A stretch of DNA of 64,000 nucleotides from Ryuthela nishihirai (taxonomy: Eukaryota; Arthropoda; Arachnida; Araneae; Heptathelidae). The first letter of the stretch is position 1. Every line of letters starts with the position of its first letter. The position numbers and the translations under genes are program-made. Location: contig JAWZYU010000129.1 of assembly GCA_038380435.1 (NCBI GenBank), positions 183,501 through 247,500 of the forward strand. The letters are read 5' to 3'. Under the pieces are notes generated by a model that made no database searches, had not been told where the DNA came from, and saw nothing but the letters and a program-made list of their open reading frames with translations. This document shows, one piece after another, positions 22,247 to 33,424 of the stretch.

Positions 22247-22990
22247 GTGTTTTGAGTTCCTATTTGTAATGCTATGAAACAGATATCATCTCCGCAATGA
22301 ATTAATTTCTCGAATTTGATGTCTCCACGGTGTCAGATTGTTAATAAAACCAGTAAAGTTTAATAATTAAAATTAATCAATCCCAGTTATTTAAGCTGAA
22401 ACGTTATAGTGGAATGGTATATAATTTCCGGCTTTGATATTAAATTGCATTCGCATATTTTAAATATTAACATTTCTGAAATATTACTATTAAACGTTGC
22501 TAACTGTAGTTCCATTCTTGTGTAGGTAAAATTTACGTGGTCTATGAACTTTATTCTAAATATACGTAATAAAATATATTATGGAAAAGAAGAAATGAAT
22601 TGAGAGTAAAATTTGACACTGAAGTCAAAGCGAATACATGGTTGCTATCGTAACTAAGGGCGACAGGTGCGAAGCTATCTACCTGCACGTGCGATTGTAA
22701 AATATTTGACCAATCGTAGAAGAGGTACACGAACAACCGTTGGGAAAGGCGGGAACAAGCAAATATTTCATTAGAAAAAAATTAACGCCACCTACAGGAA
22801 TTTATTTCATTTAGCAATAATTGTCGTACGTGTGAATTTAATGAAGCACATGCATTGAAGTTTCAAAACTTTAATGAACACTATTTGAATATTACCACAT
22901 ATAGTATGTTGGAATATAAATTTAGGACACTTTTTTGGGTGAGGGGATATGTGATTCTTTTTTTTTTTGTTACAGTTCAACTTATTCGGA
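22046..22990. repeat. Dispersed duplicate block, copy 1 (sister at 38,517-39,470)
   Basis: About 0.95 kb is nearly the same in both places, from the SINE-1 fragment through TTTTGAGTTCCTATTTGTAA to a GTTCAACTTATT end. A 61-residue minus-strand frame (22551-22736) is conserved only because the DNA is. It has no domain. Confidence 0.9.
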
Positions 22991-23451
22991 CTTTCGACCT
23001 GAAATTTCGCACTGCAAACTGGACCTTAACCTGAACCATTCTGTGAAAATTTGGAGCGTGTACATTGATTTCCCCGATGTGTTATGACTGCCAGTGACAG
23101 GTAGTAAATGACACTCCGCAACTCGCTAAGTTATGACGGTGTATTCCGTATCATCTCATTCGGATCAAATTTACGAAAAATAATCGGTTTTAAAACACAA
23201 AAAAATACCCTTGATAATTAACAGACATTAGAAAATCTATTTTATTTTACTACTTCAACTGATGCAGTATTTAATTAGTAACGCAAGTTCAGATGTTTAA
23301 CAACAGCGATATCTGTTTATTTAGTCTAAAACCCTAACAGAAATAAGTTTATAGGAAGGCAGAATGGAACAATCTACATTTCTTTGGGAAGAGCGATAAA
23401 TATGTTTCGGTTTCCATTTCTATTTAAATACGGAACTCATAAAGAATCCTC

Positions 23452-24130
23452 GGCGTTGAGATTTATCTCCGCAAAACTCCCCGCCCTTCCCACGTTCAGT
23501 AGTGGACACCGATAGGCTTGGAAAGTCTTGGATTGGATTGTTTTACCTCTGAGCGGCACTTTTTTGCACACCGTGGCCTAAATGGCCAGGCCACAAGGAC
23601 CCCGAAGGCTCAGAAAGGGTTGGGGGAGGGGACCCACTGGAACAGCTGTTGGGAGACAGATGGTAGCCTCCTGTCAAGGCCATCCAGCGTGTTCTTTAGC
23701 GTGCACAGGGTATGTCTCTCCCGAACACGGCTTAACGTCCCAGCCGACGGACGGCGGCCTTTCCAAGCCCATCGGTGTCCCCTACTGACCGTGGGCAGGG
23801 CGAGGAAATTTTGCGGATATAAATCTCAACGCTGACCCAGCTGGGACTCGAACCTGGGAACTACAGATTACGAGCCTGGCGCGCTACCGACTGAGCACCC
23901 TGCCCCTCTTGGAAAGGCTGCCATCCGTCGGATGGGACGTTAATCCGTGTCTCCGTGTGCGGGAGAGTCACACCCTGTGCACGTTAAAGAACACGCTGGG
24001 TGATCATGAAGGTAGGCTACCATTTGTTGCAGTGGGTCCCCTCCAGCAACCTTCTGTGAGCCTTCGGGTTCCCTGTGACCTGGTCATTTCACCCACTGTG
24101 GGCAAAAAAAAAAATTGCCGCTCAGATGTC
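23452..24130 (+). mobile_element. SINE-1 split by a second SINE-1 (outer copy)
   Basis: The outer plus-strand copy is present at 23452-23525 (head truncated) and resumes at 23908-24130 with ATCCGTCGGATGGGACG and the 3' half. The split carries a 9-bp target-site duplication (CTTGGAAAG at 23517-23525 and 23908-23916). Confidence 0.9.
23526..23907 (-). mobile_element. SINE-1 nested in an older SINE-1
   Basis: A full-length minus-strand copy, from GTTTTACCTCTGAGCGGCAC (3' end) to the tRNA-like head ending near 23,905. It interrupts the outer copy, so it is younger. Open frames inside it are artefacts. Confidence 0.92.
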
Positions 24131-24767
24131 TTTTACACATGTAATTATTCTTCTTTTGTCACTTTTTTTGCTATTCAGCTGTTCGACGCCGGTCATATCT
24201 ATATAATCCTCACATCTGTTGAAATAAATAGTCAAGGAAAAATGTAAAAAAAAATGCGATTATTTTTATTATTTGAATTTATTTAAAATTTTATTTTATT
24301 TAAAATTTAATTATAAGCTATTTATTTCTAAAATGACAATTAATAAACTAATTTATTGTGACTTTATTAAAAGATCATGGAATATTACGAAATTAAAACT
24401 TTTTTTTAGAAATTGTGGAGTAATTAGTTGACTTTCAATACATTTTTATAGCACTGTAATGTAAATTGGTAATCCAAAACTTGATCTCTGTCTTCAAAAC
24501 ACAAATAAATCTATTTCTGATTAATTCTGAGCTCAGTTAAGAGTTTTACATTGAAATGCAAAATATAAAAATATCCATAACAGCAGCATAATTTTAACGA
24601 ATTTCTGTTTTACAGACTACACAGGGATTAACTGCTTAGTCGAGGAGTCATTTCAAACCCTAAACATTTAACCTCTAATGATTATTTTATTTCCCAACCC
24701 AAAAAAGTTTAACGTGTTAGAGAAAAGAGTGAAAATATCTTCCAAAATATAATAAAGAAATAAAAAC
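24131..24767. other. AT-rich gene-free interval
   Basis: Nothing recognisable apart from A/T-rich sequence. A run of C (about 24,768-24,778) marks the start of the next SINE fragment. Confidence 0.6.
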
Positions 24768-24870
24768 ACCCCCCCCCCTCAAGCAGCTGCTTGCAACAGC
24801 GATCTGACAGGAGACTGTCAGTTTCTCCGCCATAGTCGAAGGTCTGCGAGGGTGGTGACCCCTTTGATTA
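24768..24870 (-). mobile_element. SINE-2 3' fragment (minus)
   Basis: It reads CTCAAGCAGCTGCTTG, then GTCTGCGAGGGTGGTG-type sequence, matching the reverse complement of the family's 3' half. The tRNA head is missing. Confidence 0.75.
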
Positions 24871-24904
24871 CTTTAATACGCCATATAGAAGATAAGCGTT
24901 TGGT

Positions 24905-25075
24905 TGGGTTGTTTTATCTTCGACAGGTAGTTATTTGCACACAAGGTTCTAAATGGCGACGTCATAAAGAACCAGAGGGATCAGTTTAGGTTGCGGGAAG
25001 GTGACCGAATGGAACAGGTGTTATGAGACAGATGGTAACCTCCCATCCAACGTTTTATTTGATCTGCATAGGGTA
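24905..25075 (-). mobile_element. SINE-1 3' fragment (minus, diverged)
   Basis: It shows TTGGGTTGTTTTATCTTCGA, then GGAACAGGTGTTATGAGACA, which are degraded forms of the family's 3' end in reverse orientation. Confidence 0.7.
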
Positions 25076-25154
25076 TGATACATACAGAATTTCTACACTA
25101 TTTTCTTGTGGTTTTCACCAGTTTTTATTTTAACAATATTAAGTTTTTACGACA

Positions 25155-25300
25155 TTTTGGGAGGCTACCATCTGTCTCCCAACAGTTGTTCCAGTGGGTC
25201 CCCTCCCTCAACCTTCTCTGAGCATTCGGTGTCCATGTGCCATGGTCATTTAGCCCATGCTGTTGCAAAAAAGTGCCGCTCAGAGGTAAAACAATTTTTT
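25155..25300 (+). mobile_element. SINE-1 3' fragment
   Basis: It covers GGGAGGCTACCATCTGTCTC through AGTGCCGCTCAGAGGTAAAA. The head and central domain are absent. Confidence 0.85.
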
Positions 25301-25329
25301 CAGAATTAAATTCAAATGGGGTTTCAATT

Positions 25330-25475
25330 CAGCCTGTCAATTTCTATGCCATAGTAGACGGTCTGAGACGATGGCACGCCCTCAGCAGAAAAACGACACA
25401 AAACAGCCATGCCGTAGCCGGGACTCGAACCCAGGTCTCTTAGATCAGTAGCCAAGCGCGCTAACCACTCAACTT
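25330..25475 (-). mobile_element. SINE-2 copy (minus) joined to repeat X
   Basis: The reverse complement reads through the tRNA-like B box (CGGGACTCGAACCCAGG on the plus strand) to the head at GCGCGCTAACCACTC. The flank at 25,476-25,570 is repeat X sequence. The same SINE-2/X junction occurs near 26,463, 34,312 and 35,397. Confidence 0.85.
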
Positions 25476-25574
25476 AAAAAAAATAAATCCTTAATAAACA
25501 ATAGGAATAATCTAATTCAATGCATCCAATTCTGTTTCTGATAGGTTCCCGAGAAAACCGTGTAAAAAAATACC

Positions 25575-25640
25575 TCAGCAGAAAAACGACACATAAGTCC
25601 ATGCCTTACCCGGGACTCGAACCCAGGTCCCTTAGAGGTG
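25575..25640 (-). mobile_element. SINE-2 head fragment (minus)
   Basis: A short piece from CTCAGCAGAAAAACGACAC to the B-box region. It stops before the A box and interrupts repeat X sequence. Confidence 0.75.
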
Positions 25641-25849
25641 AAAACCAAATACAAATGAGTTGTTTCCAAACAAGTCATATCAAAATCTTGAAGTCTTTAT
25701 TTCATTTTTATTAATTTTAAGACATTTTTAAATTTATAAACTTAGAAGGTTTCAAATTAAAACCTACCGGTTTGGTTTTAAAGAAAATAAATATATAAAG
25801 AATTCTTAAATATCTTTTGGGTTTTTTTTATATTTGTCGTGTTTTTTAA

Positions 25850-26165
25850 CTCAGTCGGTAGCGCCCCAGCTCGTAATCTGTAGTTCCCAGGTTCGAGTCC
25901 CAGCTGGGTCAGCGTTGAGATTTATCTCCGCAAAATTCCCCGCCTTGCCCACGGTCAGTAGGGGACACCGATGGGCTTGGAAAGGCCGCCGTCCGTCGGA
26001 TGGGACGTTAAGCCGTGGTCCGTATGCACGTTAAAGAACACGCTGGATTGCCTTGACGGGAGATTACCATATGTCCCCCAACCTTCTCTGAGACTTCGGG
26101 GTCCATGTGACGTGGCCATTTAGCCTATGGTGTGCAAAAAAGTGCCGCTCAGAGGTAAAACAATT
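25850..26165 (+). mobile_element. SINE-1, internally shortened
   Basis: The head (AACTCAGTCGGTAGCGCC), B box and central domain are intact. Deletions occur after GTTAAGCCGTGG and in the 3' half. It ends GCTCAGAGGTAAAACAATTT. Confidence 0.9.
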
Positions 26166-26369
26166 TTTTCCGAATTAAATTCAAATTTTGTTTTTTAAAA
26201 AGGCGCCGTGTGAACCGTGTTACATCAAAATAAATCGTGTAAATAGGGAAATTAAACTTCTTTTCTGATCTGTGTTAAATTAGAAACGTGTAAAAAAATA
26301 ATATACTTGATTGAGATTGAAATTTGTCACTCATTAACCTAAACTGATTGCATTGTTGCTACCGTAAGT

Positions 26370-26470
26370 AAGCACCTCAGCAGAAAAGCAACATCAATGT
26401 CTTACCCTAGGTTGGAACCCAGGTGTCTTAGATCAGTAGCGAAGCGCGCTAAGCACTCAACTTAAAAAAA
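26370..26470 (-). mobile_element. SINE-2 head fragment (minus) joined to repeat X
   Basis: It shows the degraded B box (GTTGGAACCCAGG on the plus strand) and A box (GCGCGCTAAGCACTC). The junction with repeat X matches that at 25,475. Confidence 0.8.
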
Positions 26471-27295
26471 AAAATCTTTTTTAATAAATAATAGGAATAA
26501 TGTAATTCAATGCACCTAATTCTGTTTCTTATAGGTTCCCGAGCAAACCGTATAAAAAAATAAAGCTTTAAAAAAAAATTCAGTGCATATGAAAAAATGG
26601 ATATGAAAATGTTTAAATCTCCTAAAATTATTGCTGCCTGCCTGTGAATACGGGTTAATAATAAAGTAGGAAAAACACCGAGATGACGTCAGCAATACTC
26701 TTTCGTTGTGTTGCCAGCAGGTTTGGTATAATATATTACAATCACGTTGAAGTTTCAAAAATGCTTTTCTTAATCATAATAATGTTGCTATTTTAGGTAT
26801 ATTTTTATGTTATGCTTCGATCATCTCAGGTACGTAACATGCATTTTTATTTTTCTACAGAGAAGAAAAATGGTTATATAAAGTTTCGGAGAAGTATAGA
26901 CGAAACATTGTGAAGCCGTAGTAAAAGTTGGAAGTTGCATACTGCGAGTTTCGCATTGCAAGCTTTTTTGAGTTGTTCCACTGGATTTTTTTTCTCACCC
27001 TCGTACGATCCACGGAAGAAGTAATTATTCTTTTGTTTGATATATTTTGGGTGAGATTTTAGTGATGTACTGCGATGTGGTAGGGCTTTACGTTGGCAGC
27101 AGCCATTTATACGTTTACGAACCGTTAAAGCTTTGGAAATTCCGGTTTTTGAAAAGTCGTTTTCGGTAAAAACTTTGGTATTTGCGAGCAATCTGAAGAT
27201 TGATATTATTGTTTTGGCGCAGAAATGTAAATTAACAGTTAGGTGCACGTCGTGATGTAATAAGACAGAAAATTAGGAATGGATTTGCATCTAAT
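26471..27295 (+). repeat. Dispersed repeat X, copy 1
   Basis: About 0.8 kb matches 35,400-36,335 closely. A partial inverted copy is at 34,040-34,312. It contains TGACGTCA at 26684-26691 between a CACCGAGA and a TTGTGTTGCCAG motif. A 33-residue frame (MLRSSQVRNMHFYFSTEKKN..., about 26,814-26,912) is kept in both copies with only conservative changes. The class of the repeat is unknown. Confidence 0.85.
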
Positions 27296-27329
27296 GGTAT
27301 ATGGGTCTTCTACGTCCTTGTGACCTAAC

Positions 27330-27392
27330 TGTTTAACCGATGGTGTGCAAAAGAGTGCCGCTCAGAGGTGAAAGAACCCAACTGACAGCTTT
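27330..27392 (+). mobile_element. SINE-1 terminal fragment
   Basis: Only the last 60 bp of the family, ending AGTGCCGCTCAGAGGTGAAA. It directly follows repeat X. Confidence 0.7.
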
Positions 27393-27718
27393 TTTCGAAA
27401 TTCAAAACTCGAATTTTAATTGCATTTCGGAAAACCTCGAGAAGGATCGTCTAGTATGATGTAACGTTGAATTACAATACTCTAAGACCGGATTTAATAT
27501 ACTAATTACGAAACCTCTCAAAATTTCAAAATAAATTATTGACAATGAATAATCTAAATGTAAAAAAAAAATTTAAAAGTCAGTGTAATATCCAGTCTTC
27601 AGACTTTGTATTATTTCATAATCAACTACTTTCTATTCATAATCATGTTGAAAACATTTTATATCTCACAGTTTGAATGCTAAATCGTTGACTTAACCTA
27701 CTGCCTTTTCATAAATAC

Positions 27719-28465
27719 GTGAGATGGGACGTTAAGCCAAGGCGAGGGTGCATTTTGTCTCCTTTTCTCTGTAGCTTGGTTATTGATTATGTTATGCGAA
27801 ATTCACTTCAAGGGAAAGATTTTGGCCTTAAATGGACTGGAGATACGAAAATTTCTGATTTAGATTATACTGATGATTTAGCCCTTTTGGCAAATGATGT
27901 TGATGAGATGAAATCTTTCATTCGAGCTGTTGATGAGACTGGTAGTAGAGTAGGTTTGGTTATAAACAGACAGAAAACTAAAGTGATGAATATTGGTGAG
28001 GCAGGCTCTCATTCAGTTACTCTGAATGGTTGCAGTCTTGAGCAGGTGTCACAGTTTAATTATCTTGGGAGCTATGTAACAGATAATGGTGAAGTGCGAC
28101 ATGAGATTAACAGACGAATAGGGATTGCTGCCGGGTCTTTTAAGAATCTTTGGAGAGTGTGGAGAAATAGGCGTATACACCTAAAAACTAAAATTAGACT
28201 GTATAACAGTTTGGTTATTTCTAGGGTTAGTTATGGTAGTGAAACTTGGACATTTTGTAAACAAGATAACAGGAAACTAGAGGCTTTTGATTCCAGATGC
28301 TTACGCAGTATCTTGGGCATTAGGTGGTTCAACTTTGTAACTAATGATCAGGTGAGGCAAAGGAGTTTCCAACCTCCTTTAAGCAGCATATTTTGCAGAG
28401 AGAGACTCCCTTGGTTTCGTCATGTTGCCCGTATGAATAATTATAGATTGGGGAGTAATAATTGA
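27719..28465 (+). pseudogene. RTE-like LINE reverse transcriptase fragment
   Basis: The frame encodes the palm and thumb of a non-LTR reverse transcriptase: RRGCILSPFLCSLVID (motif 4), DYTDDLALLA (catalytic motif, YTDD in place of YADD), NRQKTKVMN, FNYLGSYVTDNGEVRHEI and SYGSETWTF. A C-terminal CLRSILGIRW is also present. This order is typical of RTE-related elements. The N-terminal endonuclease and fingers are absent, and the ending is truncated at 28,465. An unrelated endonuclease piece of similar type lies at about 30,965-31,358. Confidence 0.85.
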
Positions 28466-28639
28466 TATAATTTGAGTTTTTAATATTTTTTTTTGAGATG
28501 TTTGGAGCTTTTCGTACAGGGAACACATTACAGTGTAATAAGCAACCATTGGCAAGGTCTATGCGATTAAAAAATACACACGGACTGTATTCCCTATGCC
28601 CTTCTCTAAACCACCATTCTGCTGTTCGAAAAAATATCA

Positions 28640-28900
28640 GGTGAATCAAGTTTAATAATATTCATAAAGTGTTTGTGGTTCGTTTATAAATTCTTTCAGG
28701 TAAATAACTTTCTAGTCAATAATTAATTTACAGTAGAGGTAATCTAATTTTGCTTTTTTTAGCATGAGAGTTATGAAATTTCAACCGAGAGCTACCATAC
28801 AGCACATTAATCTGATTATGGGATATAAATTTTATAGTTAAGTTTTGTCGCTGTCGACCACAAACGACCCCTTTCATTTCGGCTCGGATTTTGTAAAGTT
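28640..28900. repeat. Inverted-repeat arm A (partner at about 30,060-30,300)
   Basis: Sequence such as AATCTGATTATGGGATATAA here is matched by its reverse complement near 30,100. The AGTAGAGGTAATCTAATT segment near 28,730 matches near 30,190. Identity is imperfect. Confidence 0.7.
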
Positions 28901-28904
28901 CGCT

Positions 28905-29760
28905 CAGTAGGACTAATGGTTGTCCGAGGAAAAAAAATTCTTTGCTTAATTTTTGATTTCTTCATTTCGCCATTCGTCGTTACAGTATGCATATAAATAT
29001 TTCTATATCGTAAATGATCAAACGGCAGTATTTTTATGTACAGGCTTTCAGATGTATTTGCCCATTATCGTGGACGAAGTTCTAAACCAACGTCTGATAT
29101 TCGCAACAGATATATCGAGCTGATAGGGTGACGTAACGAGCCCAACAAATGTCAATTTGGCGATAAATATATAATTTACCCACTACACGGAAACGCATTG
29201 TTCAGAGCTAAGAAGAAGGTAATGTACAGTACAGCGAAATGTGTAATAGAAGCCTTAGATTAAACCACAGGTTGTCCTTTGGGAACACAGGAAAAAGTGT
29301 TCTTTACCCCTAAGGAGAAAGTTGCCTATGACATACGTAAGAGATTCACACCTAGCCTCGATCTAGGAATTTCTCGTTGGAAACAATAAGGAAATGCGTT
29401 TTGTGAAAGCCACCTAGTTACCGCCTGTCTGGACAGCCTTCAACCAAAAGAGCGAAAATAAATATGCCTAAATAAGCAATTCCTTTCATTGGTTTAAGAT
29501 AAGTTAAAGTTAATTTATCTTAATAACATTCAAAATAATTTACTTATTAAGATTTTATTTAAATATTTTAGAATATTATAAAAATATTTACCAAAATTAG
29601 AAAAAAGGAAATAAATACCAGTTAATATTTTACGATTAGAAGTGTTTTGATTTATACATACTTTGGTTTTGGAAGATCTTATAGAAATTATGGTGGCAAC
29701 ACTTGGACATACCAGAGATGACGTCATGTCCGTGTTTTCGCGATAGGATTTGTAATTCTA
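28905..29760. repeat. Inverted-repeat arm B (partner at 31,860-32,358)
   Basis: The ends match in reverse complement: AATGGTTGTCCGAGGAAAAA at about 28,919 with the region near 32,340, and TGTCCGTGTTTTCGCGAT near 29,730 with the region near 31,870. The partner lacks about 345 bp (29,065-29,410). A TGACGTCA palindrome sits at 29719-29726 and at 31884-31891. Confidence 0.85.
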
Positions 29761-30060
29761 ATTTACCTGCTGAAATAATAAATCCAGTTTCTCACTGGCA
29801 TACCACTGAAGATTATTGTTAACCATTCCAGTTTCCGAAACCATTTAAATACTAAAACAATATTTTTTAAAACCTATATTTAAAAAAATATTTGATTATG
29901 AACTTTAATTTATCATCAGTGACATTTTTCCATTAAATGCATATTTTAGAGCTTCCAAGTAACGTTTCTCACTGGCATAACAAGGAAATTCTGTAGCCGT
30001 TCGGTAGAGTACCTGAAAAGCATAGGAAATGAATAATGTCCGTATGACGAGCCAAAATAA
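29761..30060. other. Centre of the inverted-repeat region
   Basis: No gene is seen. The phrase GTTTCTCACTGGCATA occurs twice (about 29,788 and 29,967) as a short direct repeat. Confidence 0.5.
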
Positions 30061-30719
30061 AGTGGTCGACACCTACAAATAGCGGTTAACTATCAATTTT
30101 ATATCCCATAATCAGAATAATGTGCTGCATACTATTTGTCGGTTGGAAACGGACCGAAATTTCATAGCTCTTAGGCTACAAAGTGTAGAATTAGATTACC
30201 TCTACTCTAAACTAATTATTCACTACAAAGTTACTTACCTGAAGGAAAATATAAAAGAACCACAAACACTTCACGAATATTATTTAACTTGATTCAGCTG
30301 ATACTTTTCCAGCTGCAGAGTTGTGGGTTACAGAAGGACAGGCCGACGCTATTTATCAACCGCTCGGGCCTTGCCTATGGCTGCTTCTTTTACTCAAATC
30401 TGTTCGCGATAGGCAAAGCTCTGATAACTACAAACCCTCAAAATAGGATGACTTCTTCGCCATATTTTAATAGGTAACGCGGCAAATGGAACAGCGAGAA
30501 AAGCGTTGGACGTTTTCAATAATAGGCGAATGACATCTGAGAGTGACGATTGAGGATGTATTGTTTGCACAGTCCGGAGGAAATGACATTTACATTGTTT
30601 CGTATTCCCAACAGAGGGGTTTGTTTCCTCTTCCGCACTTACATTTTTCGGTATCTTCTATATCAAATTTAGTAAAAATTACGTAGTACCTCTTTCAAAA
30701 GTTTTTCGGATTCACCGTG

Positions 30720-31358
30720 AGTATCTTAAATTTTCGGTGAAGAAAGACAATGAACATCACCAAGGCGTGACACGCTAGTGATGCTCTTCTAGGATATTAA
30801 TGAAAGGTTGTTTACAGGAAAATTACAGACAAGCGTTAAGGACTTCAATCTTATCTACTGTTATGCCACCACTGTGAATGCCGACGATGAGAAAATAGGT
30901 TTTACAGACAACTTCAAGGTATTTCGAATTCTGTGAAGAAATGAGATGTTACCCTTGTTCTACGTGACGTCAATGCCAATGTTAAACTCAATGGCTTCAG
31001 AATAACTAACACTTATTACAAACACCGCGAGATACATAAGTACACGTGGGTTTCATCTCATGGGCTGCATATGCATAAGAACGTTATAGATTATATATTA
31101 ATTAACAGCAAACGGACTACTTCTGTTACAAAGAACAGGTCATATTCGGAAGCTGAAATTGGATCTGACCATTATCTTGTTAAAAGCGTTTTGAGTTTTA
31201 AACTTAAGAAGTGTTGTGTTAAGGTTAAAAAATTTACCTTTAATTATGAAGCTGTGAAAGACCTAATTAGAGTACATCTTATCATGATAAGTTACTTACT
31301 CATTATGACAGTCGTGGTTTGCTTGCTACTGAAGTTCAGGAAAAATGTGATCACTTAA
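30720..31358 (+). pseudogene. RTE-like LINE endonuclease fragment
   Basis: The early part reads (in a broken frame) NLIYCYATT, the endonuclease strand usually ending YAPT. Around 30,970 comes a GDVNANV-like stretch, then YTWVSSHG, IDYILINSK and GSDHYLVKS (about 31,010-31,190). This is the C-terminal half of an AP endonuclease from a non-LTR retrotransposon, RTE-like. Frameshifts separate the pieces. A second copy of the early part is at about 33,425-33,600. The frame at 31071-31358 continues beyond the domain into linker sequence. Confidence 0.75.
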
Positions 31359-31859
31359 AATAGACTTTTGTGGAAACTAACAGTACTCTGTTACGTAAAA
31401 TGAAGCAGAGGACGCATAATTATCCGAGTGACAAGGCAGTTGAGTTTATTTTAGAAAGAAAGAACTACAGGAATGTCCTGAATCAATACTAATCCTAATA
31501 GAAAACATTATAGAGACCTTAATAAACGTGTAAAGGATCAGTTAGCTCCTGATAATAATCTTTGGCTGACAGAGCCGAAGAAGCAGTTGGACAGCACAGA
31601 GCTCTAGCAGGCAATTCTGCGAAACAAATAACTTGTAAAGTAATAACAAAGGCCTAAAGGTAAAATTTTACACTGCACCGACGAAACTATCTATTCTCCT
31701 ACCTAAATTTAAAATGTGTCATCAATAATTATTATTTAGCACAGTGATAAGAAATTCAGCTACAGATTGTATGACTTCCTCAGAATAAAAACTATAACGT
31801 GTGAATATAAATTAAAAGTTAAACTACTAGAAGAATACAGCGGTTAAATAAGGATTACA
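31359..31859. other. LINE linker remnant and spacer
   Basis: About 31,380-31,600 probably derives from the region between endonuclease and reverse transcriptase of the same RTE-like element, but no domain can be named. The rest is AT-rich. Confidence 0.35.
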
Positions 31860-32358
31860 AACGATATCGCGAAAACACGGACGTGACGTCATCAGTGGAA
31901 TGTCTAGTGTTGCCACTATAATTTTTATAATATATTTTAGAAACTAAGTGTATAAATCCAAAAGAATTTCTAATCCTAAAATATTAACTGGTAGTTATTT
32001 CGTTTTTTAATTTTGGTAAATATTTTTATAATATTCGGAAACATTTAAATAAAATCTTAATAATTAAATTATTTTGAATGTTATTAAAATAAATTAAATT
32101 ACCTTTAACATATCTTATACCAATGGAAGGAATTGCTTGTTTAGGCATATTTATTTTCGCTCTTTTTGTTGAAGGCTATCCAGACAGGCGGTAATGGGTC
32201 AAACAGATGTGAAAGCCTGTACATAAAAAAAACTGCTGTTTGATCATTTACGATATAGAAATATTTCTACTCATACTGTAACGACAAATACCAAAATGAA
32301 CAAATCAAAAATTAAGCAAAAAATGTTTTTTCCTCGGACAACCATTAGTTCTACTGAC
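31860..32358. repeat. Inverted-repeat arm B', truncated by SINE-1 array
   Basis: It is the reverse complement of 28,905-29,760 with one internal deletion. It stops abruptly at 32,358 where SINE-1 sequence begins. Confidence 0.85.
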
Positions 32359-33415
32359 CGATAAGCTTGGAAAGGCCGCCATCCGTTGGATGGGATCTTA
32401 GGCGTGTCGTCGTGTGCGGGAAAGCCATACCCTGTGTACGTTAAAGAACACGATGGATGGCCTTGACGGGAGGCTACGATCTGTCTCACAACAGCTGTTC
32501 CAGTGAGGACCTTCCCCCAACCTTCTCTGAGCATTCGGGGTCCATGTGGAATGGCCATTTACCCCATGGTTTGCAAAAAAGTACCATACCCTGTGTACGT
32601 TAAAGAACACGCTGGATGGCCTTGTCGGGGGGCTACCATCTGTCTCACAACAGCTGTTCCAGTGGGTCCCCTCCCCCAACCTTCTCTGAGCCTTCGGGGT
32701 CCATGTGACCTGGCCATTTAGCCCATGGTGTGTAAGAAAGTGCCGCTCAGAGGTAAAAAAACTCAACGTTAAAGAACACGCTAGATGGTTTTGACGGGAG
32801 GCTATCATCTGTCTCACAACAGCTCTTTAGCCTCCCGCAAATTTCTCTGAGCCTTCGGGGTCCGTGTGACCTGGCCATTTAGCCCATGGTGTGTAAGAAA
32901 GTGCCGCTCAGAGGTAAAACAACTCAACGTTAAAGAACACGCTGGATGGTCTTGACGGGAGGCTACCATCTGTCTCACAACAGCTGTTCCAGTAGGTCCC
33001 CTCCTGCAACCTTCTCTGAGCCTTCGGGGTCCATGTGGCATGGCCATTTAGCCCATGGTTTGCGAAAAAGTACCGTACCCTGTTTACGTTAAAGAACACG
33101 CTGGGTGGCCTTGACGGGAGGCTATCATCTGTCTCACAACAGCTGTTTAGCCCCGCCCAAATTTCTCTGAGCCTTCGGGGTGCATGTGACCTGGCCGTTT
33201 AGCCCATGGTGTGTAAGAATGTGCCGCTCAGAGGTAAAACAACTCAACGATAAAGAACACGCTGGATGGTCTTGACGGGAGGCTACCATCTGTCTCACAA
33301 CAGCAGTTTCAGTGGGTCCCCTCCCCTAACCTTCTCTGATCCTTCGGGTCCATGTGACCTGGCCATTTAGCCGATGGTGTGCAAAAAAGTGCCGCTCAGA
33401 GGTAAAACAACCCAA
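32359..33415 (+). repeat. Tandem array of SINE-1 3' halves, six units of about 160-170 bp
   Basis: The phrase CGTTAAAGAACACG (one unit CGATAAAG) starts units at 32439, 32598, 32767, 32928, 33087 and 33248. Each runs through GGAGGCTACCATCTGTCTCA, CCTTCTCTGAGC and the GTGT(G/A)AAAAAG region. Two junction types exist: one through GTACCATACCCTGT, the other through CTCAGAGGTAAAACAACTCA. Only the first unit retains upstream SINE sequence. No tRNA head remains, so the array probably expanded by recombination rather than by insertion. Open frames across it are repeat translations. Confidence 0.92.
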
Positions 33416-33424
33416 CCCAACTCG

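Noticed and set aside
22551..22736. Conserved 61-residue protein also seen at 39026-39256
   Set aside because: The whole surrounding block is duplicated at the same identity; no coding bias is visible.
23518..23835. Frames with DCFTSERHFFAHHG-type sequence, recurring at 17246, 21143, 32398, 40245 and 50332
   Set aside because: They recur because they are SINE-1 reverse-complement translations; the family is Pol III-derived and non-coding.
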